64,000 nt of DNA from Tessaracoccus antarcticus. Its GTDB lineage: Bacteria; Actinomycetota; Actinomycetes; Propionibacteriales; Propionibacteriaceae. Location: contig NZ_REFW01000002.1 of the NCBI RefSeq assembly GCF_003688855.1, positions 558,001 to 622,000 of the forward strand, read 5' to 3'. The notes under the pieces are model-generated. The model saw nothing but the letters and a program-made list of their open reading frames with translations, did not search any database and was not told the DNA's origin. Each line of letters begins with the position of its first letter. The stretch's first letter is position 1. A program made the position numbers and the translations under genes. Shown piece by piece: positions 34,501-42,352 of the stretch.

Positions 34501-36515
34501 ACCCGATCGATCAGGGTGTCACCCATGTGTCGTCGATGGCGGAGTTCATGCGCCTCCACGCTGATCCGTACATCCCCGCCGTGGATGCAGGGATTGGCAC
34601 CATCATGCCGTCGTATTCCGGCGTCTCCGTCAACAACGGACCGGTGCTGCGGATGAGCGAACACGCGGAGCTGAACAACGGTGTCCTCAAGGGCGACATG
34701 GGCTTCACCGGTTTCCTCATCAGCGACTGGGAGGCGATCGACAAGCTGCCGGGCGGCACCTACCAGGAGAAGGTGGTGCGATCGGTCAATGCCGGGATGG
34801 ACATGGTGATGGCCCCCTACAACTTCGCCACATTCATCGATGCCGTGGTGGCGGGAGTCGAGTCCGATGCCATTGCGCAGGCACGTGTTGATGACGCCGT
34901 GACGCGGATACTGACCGAAAAGATGCACCTCGGCCTGTTCGAGCAGCCGTTCACCGTCGACAGCCAACGCGACATGTTCGGCGGTTCCGAGCACCGCATG
35001 ATTGCGCGGGAGGCGGCCGCACAGTCGCAGGTTCTGCTGCGCAACGACGGCGCACTGCCGTTGGCACACACGGGTCGGTTGTACGTGGCCGGCTCCAACG
35101 CCGACGACCTCGGCAACCAGATGGGTGGCTGGTCCATCTCCTGGCAGGGCGGCTCTGGTGACACCACCACGGGCACCTCCATCCTCGAAGGTCTTCGCGA
35201 GGTGGCTCCGGATCTGGAGATCACCCACTCGCGGACGGCCAGCGAACCCACGCAGGACTACGACGCGGGTCTTGTCATCGTGGGGGAGACCCCCTACGCG
35301 GAGGGACAGGGCGACGTCGGCAACAACGGCAAGTCGTTGTCGTTGTCCGCCACGGACCAGAAGGCCATCGAGACGGTCTGCGGGGCAATGGAATGCACCG
35401 TGGTGGTCGTCTCCGGTCGGCCGCAGGTCCTCACTGGGGCCGCTGCGGGGGCCAACGCAGTCGTGGCCTCCTTCCTCCCCGGTAGCGAGGGTGCAGGCGT
35501 GGCGGATGTGTTGATGGGTGAGCGTCCTTTCACTGGTCAGCTGTCGTTGACCTGGCCCAAGGCTGCCGATCAGGTGCCGATCAACGTCGGCGACGACGTG
35601 TACGAGCCTGCCTATGCCTACGGGTGGGGTCTGCGCACCGATCAGCCGAAGGAACGGTTGTCCGAACTCGTCGCCGGGCTGCAGGGCGATGCGCGGATGA
35701 AGGCTCAGAGCCTGGTGGATGCTGGTGTGTGGGCTGCCGACGGCAGTATCTCGGACCCCGCTGCTGCCTGGCCACTGCTGAAGTCCCTCGCCGACACACT
35801 GTCGGGCACGGGCGAGGACACCCTGATGCAGGCAGCAGCAGTGGTCTCGTTGGCCCGTGATGTGGCGCAGGACGCAGTGGTGGCTGCAACCGCAGACGCC
35901 GATGCCCAGCGTTCCATCGCCGACGCTGAGCACCTGGTCTGGTCCGGAGATCCTGCGGGCGCCGTTGAACTCCTCGGACAGGCAGCCAATGTCGACGAGA
36001 CCCTGCCGCCGGCCTCTCCGTCGCCTTCTCCCTCGGCCTCGGTGTCCCCGTCCCCGTCTCCGTCGGCGTCGCCCTCCCCGTCACCGTCGGTGTCGTCGGG
36101 GCCGGTGTTGCGGGCGCCGTACGAGGTGCCCGGATTCCATCAGATCAACGGTCGTTGGTGGTTCACCCAGTGTGAGCCGTACTCACAGACGACGCGTTGT
36201 CGGACGGAGATCTGGTCCTCGACGGTTCGGTATGTGGCTGGGGCCTATGTGGTCGACACGGGATGGCACTTCAACAACCTGACCTACCTGCCCTACATGA
36301 CTCGTCAGAAGTGGGGGAGCAATCCCCTGGCAAATACGGGGGAGTGGACCAGCGGCGGTCGTCGCTGGCGTACCGAGTGCGATACGGCTGCGACGGGTCG
36401 TGGGGGGTGTCGTTCCTACATCTGGATGAGTGTGGTGGTCCCTGATGGTGGGGGTGGCCACCGTATGAAGGATCAGTTCGTCGTGAACAACATCGTGCGG
36501 TTCAGGAAGGGTTGA
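31515..36515 (+). CDS. Secreted multi-domain GH3 beta-glucosidase with C-terminal four-cysteine module
   Basis: A 1666-residue exported enzyme; GAAAGGGG is 8 nt before the ATG. Order, with rough residues: signal peptide 1-33 (ALA-AET); discoidin-like F5/8C domain 36-185; Calx-beta-like domain 190-295; two CBM11-like carbohydrate-binding domains about 305-470 and 470-660; a second Calx-beta-like domain 665-775; GH3 N-domain about 783-1130 with K977-H978 (KHWAGDGG) and nucleophile Asp1071 (LISDWEAI); GH3 C-domain to about 1375; a helical segment to about 1495; a Ser/Pro linker; the shared module 1536-1666. NagZ's KH-PG-H signature is absent, so a beta-glucosidase-like activity on beta-glucan or similar is likelier than beta-N-acetylglucosaminidase. 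The domains suggest action on polymer outside the cell. Confidence 0.9.
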   Translation: MRQNPKRFLAVGLAGSLSVGLMALLPATPALAAETDLAQLGVVSASATQSDQDGTFPASNVNDGNPETRWASGNGPDDGAAVFTADLTVDLGSVATITSVAMAWEASYAEAYDIQVASASPDQPASWETVHTTTAGDGGADAVTLESVDARYVRLDMKKRAAALWDAPTLHYYGYSLYTLAVNGDFATPMVSLGPDEVVAAGDAVSIPVRLSGASDTEQSVRVNTEGGTAVAGSDYTAYDQTLIFAAGEVEKVVDIDTVSQGFLAPQRDFTVRVSDPTAGVQLGIRTTASITIRPTGDGSGTGPSEVLHDFQSGVPTDFTVWGSNPSVTPVLGSTADDTVPGSAADNQVLVATVGGSPSGGDWFGFTHDTPATDWSGYDGFQFWFEGSGSGKMLSFEVKSDGQLFDHSIVDDAAGWRRVSVLFSDLRVKGNPGSDERFNSRASTGFAVTLTGLGAGSFRMDDFALFQRLVVLDDFENDITVGSGADPIGYFTWSNAENAVTLGREVQERDGNADNHVLAGTHLIPSGSYGGMSYNLANPQDWSSFHGIRFLWYASQTNNPASPTAGADIKVEIKDGGTDAEHSELWQATFKDRWGSSTSRWKLVELPFSSFTPGGYQPGSSETQNGTLDLDNAWGYAITFDPGTAEAMRWAIDDAGLYGTPTVASSVTVAAPGVTLVDGGSTASVPLTLTTTDGEPTGEPVDVTWNTSPGTALEGTDYTAASGSMTFPAGTPSGTAQPVEVQTLARTGASEALTIPLEITADGAVTADGVPRVVINAHDLAYLDSSLPTKDRVADLLGRMSLQEKAGQMAQAERLGLSSVEQISDLALGSLLSGGGSVPNPNTPEAWAAMIDGYQRQALSTRWQIPMVYGADAVHGHSNVLGATIFPHNIGLGATRDLQLIRNIGRATASETRTTGVTWTFAPALTVGRDERWGRTYESFSEDPKLVAAFAVPATEGLQGDDPTDITAADEVLGSAKHWAGDGGTTYDASQLGKGYPIDQGVTHVSSMAEFMRLHADPYIPAVDAGIGTIMPSYSGVSVNNGPVLRMSEHAELNNGVLKGDMGFTGFLISDWEAIDKLPGGTYQEKVVRSVNAGMDMVMAPYNFATFIDAVVAGVESDAIAQARVDDAVTRILTEKMHLGLFEQPFTVDSQRDMFGGSEHRMIAREAAAQSQVLLRNDGALPLAHTGRLYVAGSNADDLGNQMGGWSISWQGGSGDTTTGTSILEGLREVAPDLEITHSRTASEPTQDYDAGLVIVGETPYAEGQGDVGNNGKSLSLSATDQKAIETVCGAMECTVVVVSGRPQVLTGAAAGANAVVASFLPGSEGAGVADVLMGERPFTGQLSLTWPKAADQVPINVGDDVYEPAYAYGWGLRTDQPKERLSELVAGLQGDARMKAQSLVDAGVWAADGSISDPAAAWPLLKSLADTLSGTGEDTLMQAAAVVSLARDVAQDAVVAATADADAQRSIADAEHLVWSGDPAGAVELLGQAANVDETLPPASPSPSPSASVSPSPSPSASPSPSPSVSSGPVLRAPYEVPGFHQINGRWWFTQCEPYSQTTRCRTEIWSSTVRYVAGAYVVDTGWHFNNLTYLPYMTRQKWGSNPLANTGEWTSGGRRWRTECDTAATGRGGCRSYIWMSVVVPDGGGGHRMKDQFVVNNIVRFRKG
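36012..36099 (+). repeat. Low-complexity Ser/Pro linker repeat in the GH3 gene
   Basis: Irregular repeats of a tcc-ccg-type hexamer encode alternating Ser-Pro with some Ala and Val. It separates the helical segment from the C-terminal module and probably acts as a flexible wall-spanning linker. Confidence 0.8.
36120..36512 (+). other. Four-cysteine two-repeat secreted module, copy 2 (C-terminus of GH3)
   Basis: Half A: VPGFHQINGRWWFTQCEPYS, RCRTEIW, GWHFNNLTY. Half B: GRRWRTECDTAATG, GCRSYIW, FVVNNIVRF. Cys spacing is C-x8-C and C-x9-C. Confidence 0.8.
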
Positions 36516-36532
36516 TTCTGCGGAGAATCCGG

Positions 36533-36572
36533 CAGGACGGGAGGTGCAGCGCTTGCTGCCCCACCCGTCCTG
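36533..36572 (+). terminator. GH3 gene terminator hairpin
   Basis: Arms of 18 nt (36533-36550 and 36555-36572) pair with two mismatches around a 4-nt loop, 18 nt after the stop. Confidence 0.65.
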
Positions 36573-36696
36573 TTGTGGGCTCTCGCTCGGTTCCTGCCTC
36601 CACGCAGTCAGACCGTGAATCCCGGCGACGCATCGGTGGCCCCCTCGTCCTGTTAACGTGACGCGATCCGAAAGTCGATGAAGACCAGGGAGCACC

Positions 36697-38520
36697 ATGT
36701 CTGCAGCGCAGCACACAACTGACCAATCCCGACGCACAGTGCCACGGCGGCGATCGCGCGTCGGAGGCCGTCCTCGAATCGTGGTGGCCTGCGGCGCCGC
36801 AGCATCCCTGATCATCTCGCTGGGGCTCTCGGTCTCCGCCGCTCAGGCCGATACCGCCCCGGCGGACCCGCTTGACGCCAACTCCGAGGCAGCGTTCCCG
36901 CCGCGGGCCAACGGCGTGTGGATGTACGACAGGGATCGGGCCGGCGCCTTCGACCCGGGCCGCTGGATCAACCTCATCAACAAGTACAACGCCGCCGCCA
37001 CACCCGGCAACGAACTCGGCCAGGTCTTCAGCTACGGCAGCGACATGGAGACCTACTGCGAGGACGACGACGCCGACAAGTGCACTCTCGACGACCTGAA
37101 CATGTATTACACGCCCGACAGCGTCGGGTATGAGTCCACCGGCGCTTACGTCGACGGCCTCGATCCGATCGACAACGACCCATCGGGCGCTGCGGCCAGG
37201 CCCGTCGTGATGACGCCGGTCATCGATGGGCGCATCGGGCCGGAAGGGTACCTGCGGAACTTCAACGATCTCAGCGAGAGTCTCGCCCGCGACTACGCGG
37301 ACAAGGCGTCCAAGGAACTCTGCGCGGATGGGCGCATCGACGGTATCCAGTTCGACCTGGAGCCCTTCGACGTCACCACACCCAACGGCCAGTACTACTT
37401 CTACCTGCAGATCGCCAAGAACTTCGCCGGTGATCACGACGGTGACCCGGGCAACGACCCGTACGGTTGCGTCGACGCTGCCCACCCCCAGGGCAGGTTC
37501 TTCTCATTCTTCACGTTCGCAGCCGCTATTGAGCCCGGAACGGTGAGCGCCAGCAACGTCCACGACGTGGTCACGTCCTACGGCAACGGCCTCATCATCG
37601 CCTCCCTGTATGACCTCAACAACCTCCCCGCAGGGACGCTCAATGACCTCCCCACCTACACCGGCAGTGTTCAGCAGGAAGTCGCCAACATGAAGGCGTG
37701 GGCGCAGGAACTGGAAATTCCCTACGCATTCGGGATTCCCGCCTCCGCGTCCGCGCACGAGTACACAACATGTGACGGTCCCGATTGCAGGCCCGGCAAG
37801 AACGGCGCGACCGGATATCCGATGCTCGACTACACCAAGGCCGCCGTGACCGCACTGCATGACAGTGCCGTCGACTCCGATCCGTTGTTCCGGGGCACGT
37901 CGATCTGGGACTTCGGGGAAGGCATCAACGTGGACGGCAACGCCTTCCAACCGGCGCCGGCCCCCGCGGAGGTTCTGCTGTACCTCACCCACAACCTGAC
38001 CAGGCCTGACGCAGAGCAGCCCGGTTCGCCGGAGCCCACCCCGGCTCCGACGGTCACCGTCACGGCACAGCCCTCGCCTGCACCGGCCCCGACCGTCACG
38101 GCCACGCCGGCGCCGCCCACGGGTGACCTCTACGAGACGCCCGGTTTCCACTACGTCAACGGTCGCAAATGGATGACAACTTGTGAGCCCTACTCGGTGA
38201 CGATCCGTTGTTGGACCTACATCTGGGGCACCCAGGTGCAGTACACGGGCGGCCAGTTCGTGAAGGTCAACGGCTGGCTGTTCAACAACCTGACCTATGT
38301 GGCAGCGCCGCGCAGCGTCTGGAAGGACAATAAACTGGCCTACGACAACAGCTGGACCGCCGCGGACGGTCGCAGGTGGCGCACACAGTGTGAGACCGCT
38401 CTGACCGGCCGCAACGGCTGCCGCAGCTGGGCGGAGGCCACGGTGATCGAGCCCACCGGCTCCGGCTACGCTCTGGTCAAAAAGTTCGTGTTCAACAACA
38501 TCGTGCGCTTCAGCAACTGA
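36697..38520 (+). CDS. Secreted GH18-like glycoside hydrolase with C-terminal four-cysteine module
   Basis: A 607-residue exported protein. A long signal peptide (arginine-rich to about residue 27, hydrophobic to about 50, ending AQA-DT) follows AGGGAG-cacc before the ATG. The catalytic part (55-430) resembles a GH18-type TIM barrel: GRIDGIQFDLEP (Asp215, Asp220, Glu222) fits the DGxDxDxE active-site pattern with one Asp replaced by Gln218. RFFSFFTFAAAI, GLIIASLYDLNN and GTSIWDFGEGIN are further barrel strands. A Pro/Thr/Ala-rich linker (about 447-475) leads to the shared module. Likely target is a GlcNAc-containing or related glycan; the family call is moderate and activity untested. Confidence 0.65.
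   Translation: MSAAQHTTDQSRRTVPRRRSRVGGRPRIVVACGAAASLIISLGLSVSAAQADTAPADPLDANSEAAFPPRANGVWMYDRDRAGAFDPGRWINLINKYNAAATPGNELGQVFSYGSDMETYCEDDDADKCTLDDLNMYYTPDSVGYESTGAYVDGLDPIDNDPSGAAARPVVMTPVIDGRIGPEGYLRNFNDLSESLARDYADKASKELCADGRIDGIQFDLEPFDVTTPNGQYYFYLQIAKNFAGDHDGDPGNDPYGCVDAAHPQGRFFSFFTFAAAIEPGTVSASNVHDVVTSYGNGLIIASLYDLNNLPAGTLNDLPTYTGSVQQEVANMKAWAQELEIPYAFGIPASASAHEYTTCDGPDCRPGKNGATGYPMLDYTKAAVTALHDSAVDSDPLFRGTSIWDFGEGINVDGNAFQPAPAPAEVLLYLTHNLTRPDAEQPGSPEPTPAPTVTVTAQPSPAPAPTVTATPAPPTGDLYETPGFHYVNGRKWMTTCEPYSVTIRCWTYIWGTQVQYTGGQFVKVNGWLFNNLTYVAAPRSVWKDNKLAYDNSWTAADGRRWRTQCETALTGRNGCRSWAEATVIEPTGSGYALVKKFVFNNIVRFSN
38131..38517 (+). other. Four-cysteine two-repeat secreted module, copy 3 (C-terminus of GH18-like protein)
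   Basis: Half A: TPGFHYVNGRKWMTTCEPYS, RCWTYIW, GWLFNNLTY. Half B: GRRWRTQCETALTGRNGCRS, FVFNNIVRF. Cys spacing is C-x8-C and C-x9-C. Confidence 0.8.
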
Positions 38521-38539
38521 CGCTGGGGTTGATGCGCGA

Positions 38540-38571
38540 AGCGGGGGTCGGCCACCAGGCCGGCCCCCGCT
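38540..38571 (+). terminator. GH18-like gene terminator hairpin
   Basis: Fourteen-nt arms (38540-38553 and 38558-38571) with one G-T wobble and a 4-nt loop, 19 nt after the stop. The following 190 nt up to the tRNA show nothing I can name. Confidence 0.75.
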
Positions 38572-38761
38572 CCGCGTCGAGACGCAGCGCGAACGACAGG
38601 GGAATGAGTGCCCGCTGACACCGTGTGACACTCGTGCGAACACGGCGTTGTCCCAGAGCATGGCTCGCGGATCCCGTGGTGCATGTGGGTATCGACCCGC
38701 ATCGGATGGGGACGCGACCTGCTCGTGGAACGTCAATATCTTCTGACTGTGGGTCTGTCCA

Positions 38762-38838
38762 TGGTGGGCGCAGAGGGACTCGAACCCCCGACCCCCTCCT
38801 TGTAAGGGAGGTGCTCTAACCAACTGAGCCATGCGCCC
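38762..38838 (-). tRNA. tRNA-Val (anticodon UAC)
   Basis: A full cloverleaf on the minus strand. The acceptor stem is GGGCGCA with TGCGCCC. D arm GCTC-GAGC, anticodon stem CCTCC-GGAGG with loop CTTACAA, and T arm GGGGG-TTCGAGT-CCCTC follow. Discriminator A and an encoded CCA (38762-38764) complete it. Reads GUA (and by wobble GUG) valine codons. Confidence 0.95.
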
Positions 38839-38902
38839 GGAACCGCTGTCGCGGTGCAGAGCCATTGTGACAGCCCTGCACCGCGCATGGCGAACCCTTG
38901 GA

Positions 38903-39691
38903 TCAGCCCTTGAAGCAGTACTTGATGGGCTCTGCCAGGTCGAGTGGTGCGCCGGACTGGCGGTAGAGCTCGGCGCAGACGCTCGTGAGGTTCTCGTTGC
39001 TCTTGAACTCCAGCCCCCAACCGGTGGGGCGCTGGAAGAAGAACGCGGTCTCTCTGTAGAGCTTGCCGGACGGGTTCGACACCACGTAGTCAGCCGCCAG
39101 CCACTTGGAGTTCGACTTCGACACCGTGCAGGCAGATGTCACGATCGACGGCTGGCCGGTCAGGGTGCGGATCTGCGACTGCGGCACGGGGCACTTGATG
39201 GGCGTGACGTGGACGATGTTGTTGAACACCCACTTGTTGACCATCTCGTAGCGCCCGTTGCGGTATTCGGGGACGGTGGCCCAGATCTGCGAACGGCAGC
39301 CGTTGGAACCCGTCCACGCAGTGTCGCACTCGGTCTTCCACCTACGGCCGTTGAGGGTGTGTTCGCCGGGGGTGACGAGCGCATTGAAAGGTGCCCAGGC
39401 GGCTCTCGGGCTGGTCTTGTAGGTGAGGTTGTTGAACGTCCACTGCGTCTTCGCAGTGAACGTGCCGTTCTTGTACGTCACCGTCTTGTGCCAGATCTGG
39501 GTGGTGCACCGGTCGACGACGCTGGAGTACTTCTCGCAGCTTGTCAGCCAGTCGCGGCCGTTCTGGTGGTGCTTGCCCGGTGTCGTGTACACATCCAGGG
39601 CTGAAGATGTCTGCACGCCTGCCGCGAGCAGGCTGAGGCTGGCGGCAAGGACGGCCAGGAGTCGGATGAAATGACGTGTGTGGGGGCGCAC
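38903..39691 (-). CDS. Small secreted protein: four-cysteine module plus unknown C-terminal domain
   Basis: About 262 residues from GTG 39689-39691, with GGAGA 8 nt upstream; an ATG at 39704-39706 would add five residues. A signal peptide (HFIRLLAVLAASLSLLAAG, ending near SSA-LDVY) leads to the shared module at residues 33-164 (Cys52, 62, 122, 132). The last 98 residues hold four more cysteines and aromatic-rich text (LYRETAFFFQRPTGWGLEFKSNENLTSVCAELYR-like). I do not recognise this C-terminal part, and no enzyme motif is seen. It could be a small envelope-binding protein built on the module. Confidence 0.75.
   Translation of the reverse strand: MRPHTRHFIRLLAVLAASLSLLAAGVQTSSALDVYTTPGKHHQNGRDWLTSCEKYSSVVDRCTTQIWHKTVTYKNGTFTAKTQWTFNNLTYKTSPRAAWAPFNALVTPGEHTLNGRRWKTECDTAWTGSNGCRSQIWATVPEYRNGRYEMVNKWVFNNIVHVTPIKCPVPQSQIRTLTGQPSIVTSACTVSKSNSKWLAADYVVSNPSGKLYRETAFFFQRPTGWGLEFKSNENLTSVCAELYRQSGAPLDLAEPIKYCFKG
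39200..39595 (-). other. Four-cysteine two-repeat secreted module, copy 4 (small secreted protein)
   Basis: Half A: TPGKHHQNGRDWLTSCEKYS, RCTTQIW, QWTFNNLTY. Half B: GEHTLNGRRWKTECDTA, GCRSQIWATV, WVFNNIVHV. Like copy 1, it starts right after the signal peptide with LDVY. Confidence 0.8.
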
Positions 39692-39845
39692 GTTGTATGT
39701 CTCCATGTATAGGGGATGTGGGTCCAGACTGCCGCGGGACGTCGATCTGGCCACGGGCAACGCCGTCACTGTAGGACGGCGGAGACCCGTCTGCCGCACC
39801 GACCCGCCGTAGCGGCCAACCTCGTCGGGTCGGTGGCGCGCCGGA

Positions 39846-40313
39846 TCAGGCGGTGAGGGCTCCCCGGACCAGTTCGGCCACCACCTTGCCCTCGGCCCTG
39901 CCGGCGGCCTTGGCGTTGACAGCCTTGACCAATCCACCCATGTGCTTCATCGACGGCGTCTCACCGGTGGCGATCAGAGCATCCACCTCGCCTCGCACCA
40001 GTTCCGTCACCTCGTCCCGCGTGAGGGGGACAGGCAGGTAGCGGGCCATGAACTCGGCCTCGGCGGCCTCCTTGTCCGCAAGGTCTGCCCGTCCGGCGTC
40101 GGCGTACGTGGCGGAGGAGTCCCGGCGCTTGCGCTGCTCGCGGGCAACGACGTCGACCTCCTCGGCGTCGCTCAGCTGGCGGGGGGTGTCCCCGGCCACC
40201 TCTTCGGTGGTGATGGCGGCCATCAGCATCCGGACGTTGCTCTTGGCGAATTCGTCCCGAGCGCGCAGCGCCTGGGCAAGGTCGGTCTTCAGTTGCTGCT
40301 TGGTGGATCCCAT
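39846..40313 (-). CDS. GatB/YqeY-domain protein
   Basis: A 155-residue cytoplasmic protein with AGGAG 6 nt before the ATG. It is the stand-alone YqeY form of the tRNA-binding C-terminal domain of Gat[27 protein letters not shown] at the start, [28 protein letters not shown] in the middle and [29 protein letters not shown] at the end. The exact role of stand-alone YqeY proteins is not settled. Divergent from prfB. Confidence 0.92.
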   Translation of the reverse strand: MGSTKQQLKTDLAQALRARDEFAKSNVRMLMAAITTEEVAGDTPRQLSDAEEVDVVAREQRKRRDSSATYADAGRADLADKEAAEAEFMARYLPVPLTRDEVTELVRGEVDALIATGETPSMKHMGGLVKAVNAKAAGRAEGKVVAELVRGALTA

Positions 40314-40401
40314 GGCGTACTCCTGGTGTCGGTGTCACCGCCCATTCTTCCACTGGAGGACGTGACTCCCGCACGGGAATGGCCGCTGCAGTGCATCGGG
40401 G

Positions 40402-40407
40402 TAGGAT
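40402..40407 (+). promoter_or_regulatory. Candidate -10 (TAGGAT) for prfB
   Basis: TAGGAT lies 8 nt before GTG 40416, giving a leaderless or nearly leaderless mRNA. No convincing -35 is seen. Confidence 0.4.
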
Positions 40408-40415
40408 GGTCGACC

Positions 40416-41534
40416 GTGGCAGCCGTAGATCTTTCCCAGACCCTCTCCGACCTCGACAAGTCCCTGGCCTCCATCGAGGCCGTGGCCGACATGCCCAAGC
40501 TGCGCAACGACCTCGCAGAGCTTGGGGAGGAGGTGGGTGCCCCCGACCTGTGGGACGACCAGGACAACGCCCAGCGCGTGACCTCCGCCCTGTCCGTCAA
40601 GCAGTCCGAGCTGGACCGCCTGGTGGGTCTGCGCGGCCGTCTCGATGACGCCGCCATGATGCTCGAAATGGCCGAGGAGGAGGGCGACGCCGACACGCGC
40701 GCCGAGGTCGAGCGGGAGCTCAAGAAGTTGTCCAAGGACATTGCGACCCTCGAGGTCCGCACGCTGCTGTCGGGTGAGTACGACTCGCGCGACGCGCTGC
40801 TGACCATTCGCGCGGAGGCGGGTGGCGTGGATGCTGCCGACTTCGCCGAGAAACTGATGCGCATGTACCTGCGCTGGGCGGAGCGTCACGGCTACGCCGT
40901 CGAGGTCTACGACACCTCCTACGCAGAAGAGGCCGGGCTGAAGTCCGCCACCTTCTCCATCAAGGCGCCGTTCGCGTACGGAACATTGTCCGTGGAGCAG
41001 GGCACACACCGTCTGGTACGCATCTCCCCGTTCGACAACCAGGGCCGCCGCCAGACCTCCTTCGCGGGCGTCGAGGTGCTGCCCGTCACGGAGGAGACCG
41101 ACAGCATTGACGTGCCCGAGGGCGACATCCGCGTGGACGTCTTCCGTTCGTCGGGTCCCGGTGGTCAGTCCGTCAACACCACCGACTCCGCCGTGCGGAT
41201 CACACACCTGCCCACCGGCATCGTGGTCAGCTGCCAGAACGAGAAGTCGCAGTTGCAGAACAAGGCAGCGGCGCTGCGCGTGCTGCAGTCACGACTTCTG
41301 GAGCATGCCCGCATCGAGCGCGAGAAGGAGATGAACGCACTCAAGAGCGATGGCGCGGGCTCTTGGGGTGCGCAGATGCGGTCCTACGTCATGAACCCCT
41401 ACCAGATGGTCAAGGACCTCCGCACCGAACACGAGGTGGGCAACCCCGAGGCGGTCTTCGACGGCGAGATTGACGGGTTCATCGATGCCGGCATCCGCTG
41501 GCGCAAGCAGAGCCAGATCAGTGCGGGAAGCTGA
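40416..41534 (+). CDS. prfB: Peptide chain release factor 2
   Basis: A 372-residue RF2 that ends translation at UGA and UAA. It has the catalytic GGQ ([20 protein letters not shown]) and the RF2-specific SPF stop-recognition tripeptide ([14 protein letters not shown]). The coding frame is continuous: the programmed +1 frameshift near codon 25 that regulates prfB in E. coli and many bacteria is absent. Start GTG 40416 is chosen because the next residues ([17 protein letters not shown]) match the family and a -10 box lies 8 nt upstream. First gene of the conserved prfB-ftsEX-smpB block. Confidence 0.96.
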   Translation: MAAVDLSQTLSDLDKSLASIEAVADMPKLRNDLAELGEEVGAPDLWDDQDNAQRVTSALSVKQSELDRLVGLRGRLDDAAMMLEMAEEEGDADTRAEVERELKKLSKDIATLEVRTLLSGEYDSRDALLTIRAEAGGVDAADFAEKLMRMYLRWAERHGYAVEVYDTSYAEEAGLKSATFSIKAPFAYGTLSVEQGTHRLVRISPFDNQGRRQTSFAGVEVLPVTEETDSIDVPEGDIRVDVFRSSGPGGQSVNTTDSAVRITHLPTGIVVSCQNEKSQLQNKAAALRVLQSRLLEHARIEREKEMNALKSDGAGSWGAQMRSYVMNPYQMVKDLRTEHEVGNPEAVFDGEIDGFIDAGIRWRKQSQISAGS

Positions 41535-41668
41535 GAAAAACCATCGGGCGGACCGCGGGCCGAGCGTGTTCACTGGTGATCTTCCGCGCGCCATGGCCTA
41601 GACTCGCACCGATTCGCCGTTGAGAGTTTCTCAGGAAACCACCCCCCACCCAGTCGGAGTCCACACCC

Positions 41669-42352
41669 GTGATCATGTTCGAAGACGTCACGAAGTTCTA
41701 CCCGGGCCAGTCCCGGCCAGCGCTTCGCAACATCAACCTCGAGATCGCCAAGGGTGAGTTCGTCTTCCTGGTGGGGCAGTCGGGTTCCGGCAAGTCCACC
41801 TTCCTGCGCCTCATCCTGCGGGAGTACCGCCCCACCAAGGGCACCCTCTATGTGGCCGGCAAAAATCTTGGCACCCTCAACCAGTGGAAGGTGCCTGCAC
41901 TGCGCCGCCAGATCGGCACCGTGTTCCAGGACTTCCGGCTACTGCCGGGCAAGACCGTCTACGAGAATGTCGCGTTCGCGCTGCAGGTCATCGGCAAACC
42001 CACCAAGGAAATCCGGCAGGTGGTGCCCGAGACGCTGGAGACGGTTGGCCTGACAGGCAAGGAGGACCGTCTCAACGAGGAACTCTCCGGCGGCGAGCAG
42101 CAGCGGGTCGCCATCGCCCGGGCCTTCGTCAACCGCCCGCAGATCCTCATCGCCGACGAGCCCACCGGCAACCTTGACCCGGAAACCTCAGTGGGGATCA
42201 TGAAGCTGCTGGACCGCATCAACCGCACCGGCACCACCGTCATCATGGCCACGCATGACTCCTCCATCGTGGACCAGATGCGTCGACGAGTGCTGGAACT
42301 GCGTGACGGGGAACTCGTCCGCGACCAGTCGAAGGGGGTGTACGGCGCATGA
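41669..42352 (+). CDS. ftsE: Cell-division ATP-binding protein FtsE
   Basis: A 227-residue ABC ATPase that, with FtsX, transmits ATP hydrolysis to a cell-wall hydrolase at the division site. Walker [14 protein letters not shown], signature [14 protein letters not shown], Walker [14 protein letters not shown] and switch His ATHDSSIVD are present. The start is GTG 41669 (GGAG 9 nt upstream); ATG 41675 is an alternative. A TAGACT -10-like box at 41599-41604 could be its promoter. The stop overlaps ftsX by 4 nt. Confidence 0.96.
   Translation: MIMFEDVTKFYPGQSRPALRNINLEIAKGEFVFLVGQSGSGKSTFLRLILREYRPTKGTLYVAGKNLGTLNQWKVPALRRQIGTVFQDFRLLPGKTVYENVAFALQVIGKPTKEIRQVVPETLETVGLTGKEDRLNEELSGGEQQRVAIARAFVNRPQILIADEPTGNLDPETSVGIMKLLDRINRTGTTVIMATHDSSIVDQMRRRVLELRDGELVRDQSKGVYGA

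Noticed and set aside
36012-36099. Repetitive DNA that could be taken for a CRISPR or tandem-repeat locus
   Set aside because: The units are irregular six-base codon pairs in frame and encode a Ser/Pro linker; there are no spacers.
31515-36515. GH3 as a NagZ-type beta-N-acetylglucosaminidase
   Set aside because: The KH(F/I)PG-type signature with its catalytic Asp-His pair is absent; KHWAGDGG fits the beta-glucosidase branch.
40416-40500. Programmed +1 frameshift in prfB
   Set aside because: The frame is continuous from the GTG with no in-frame TGA near codon 25.
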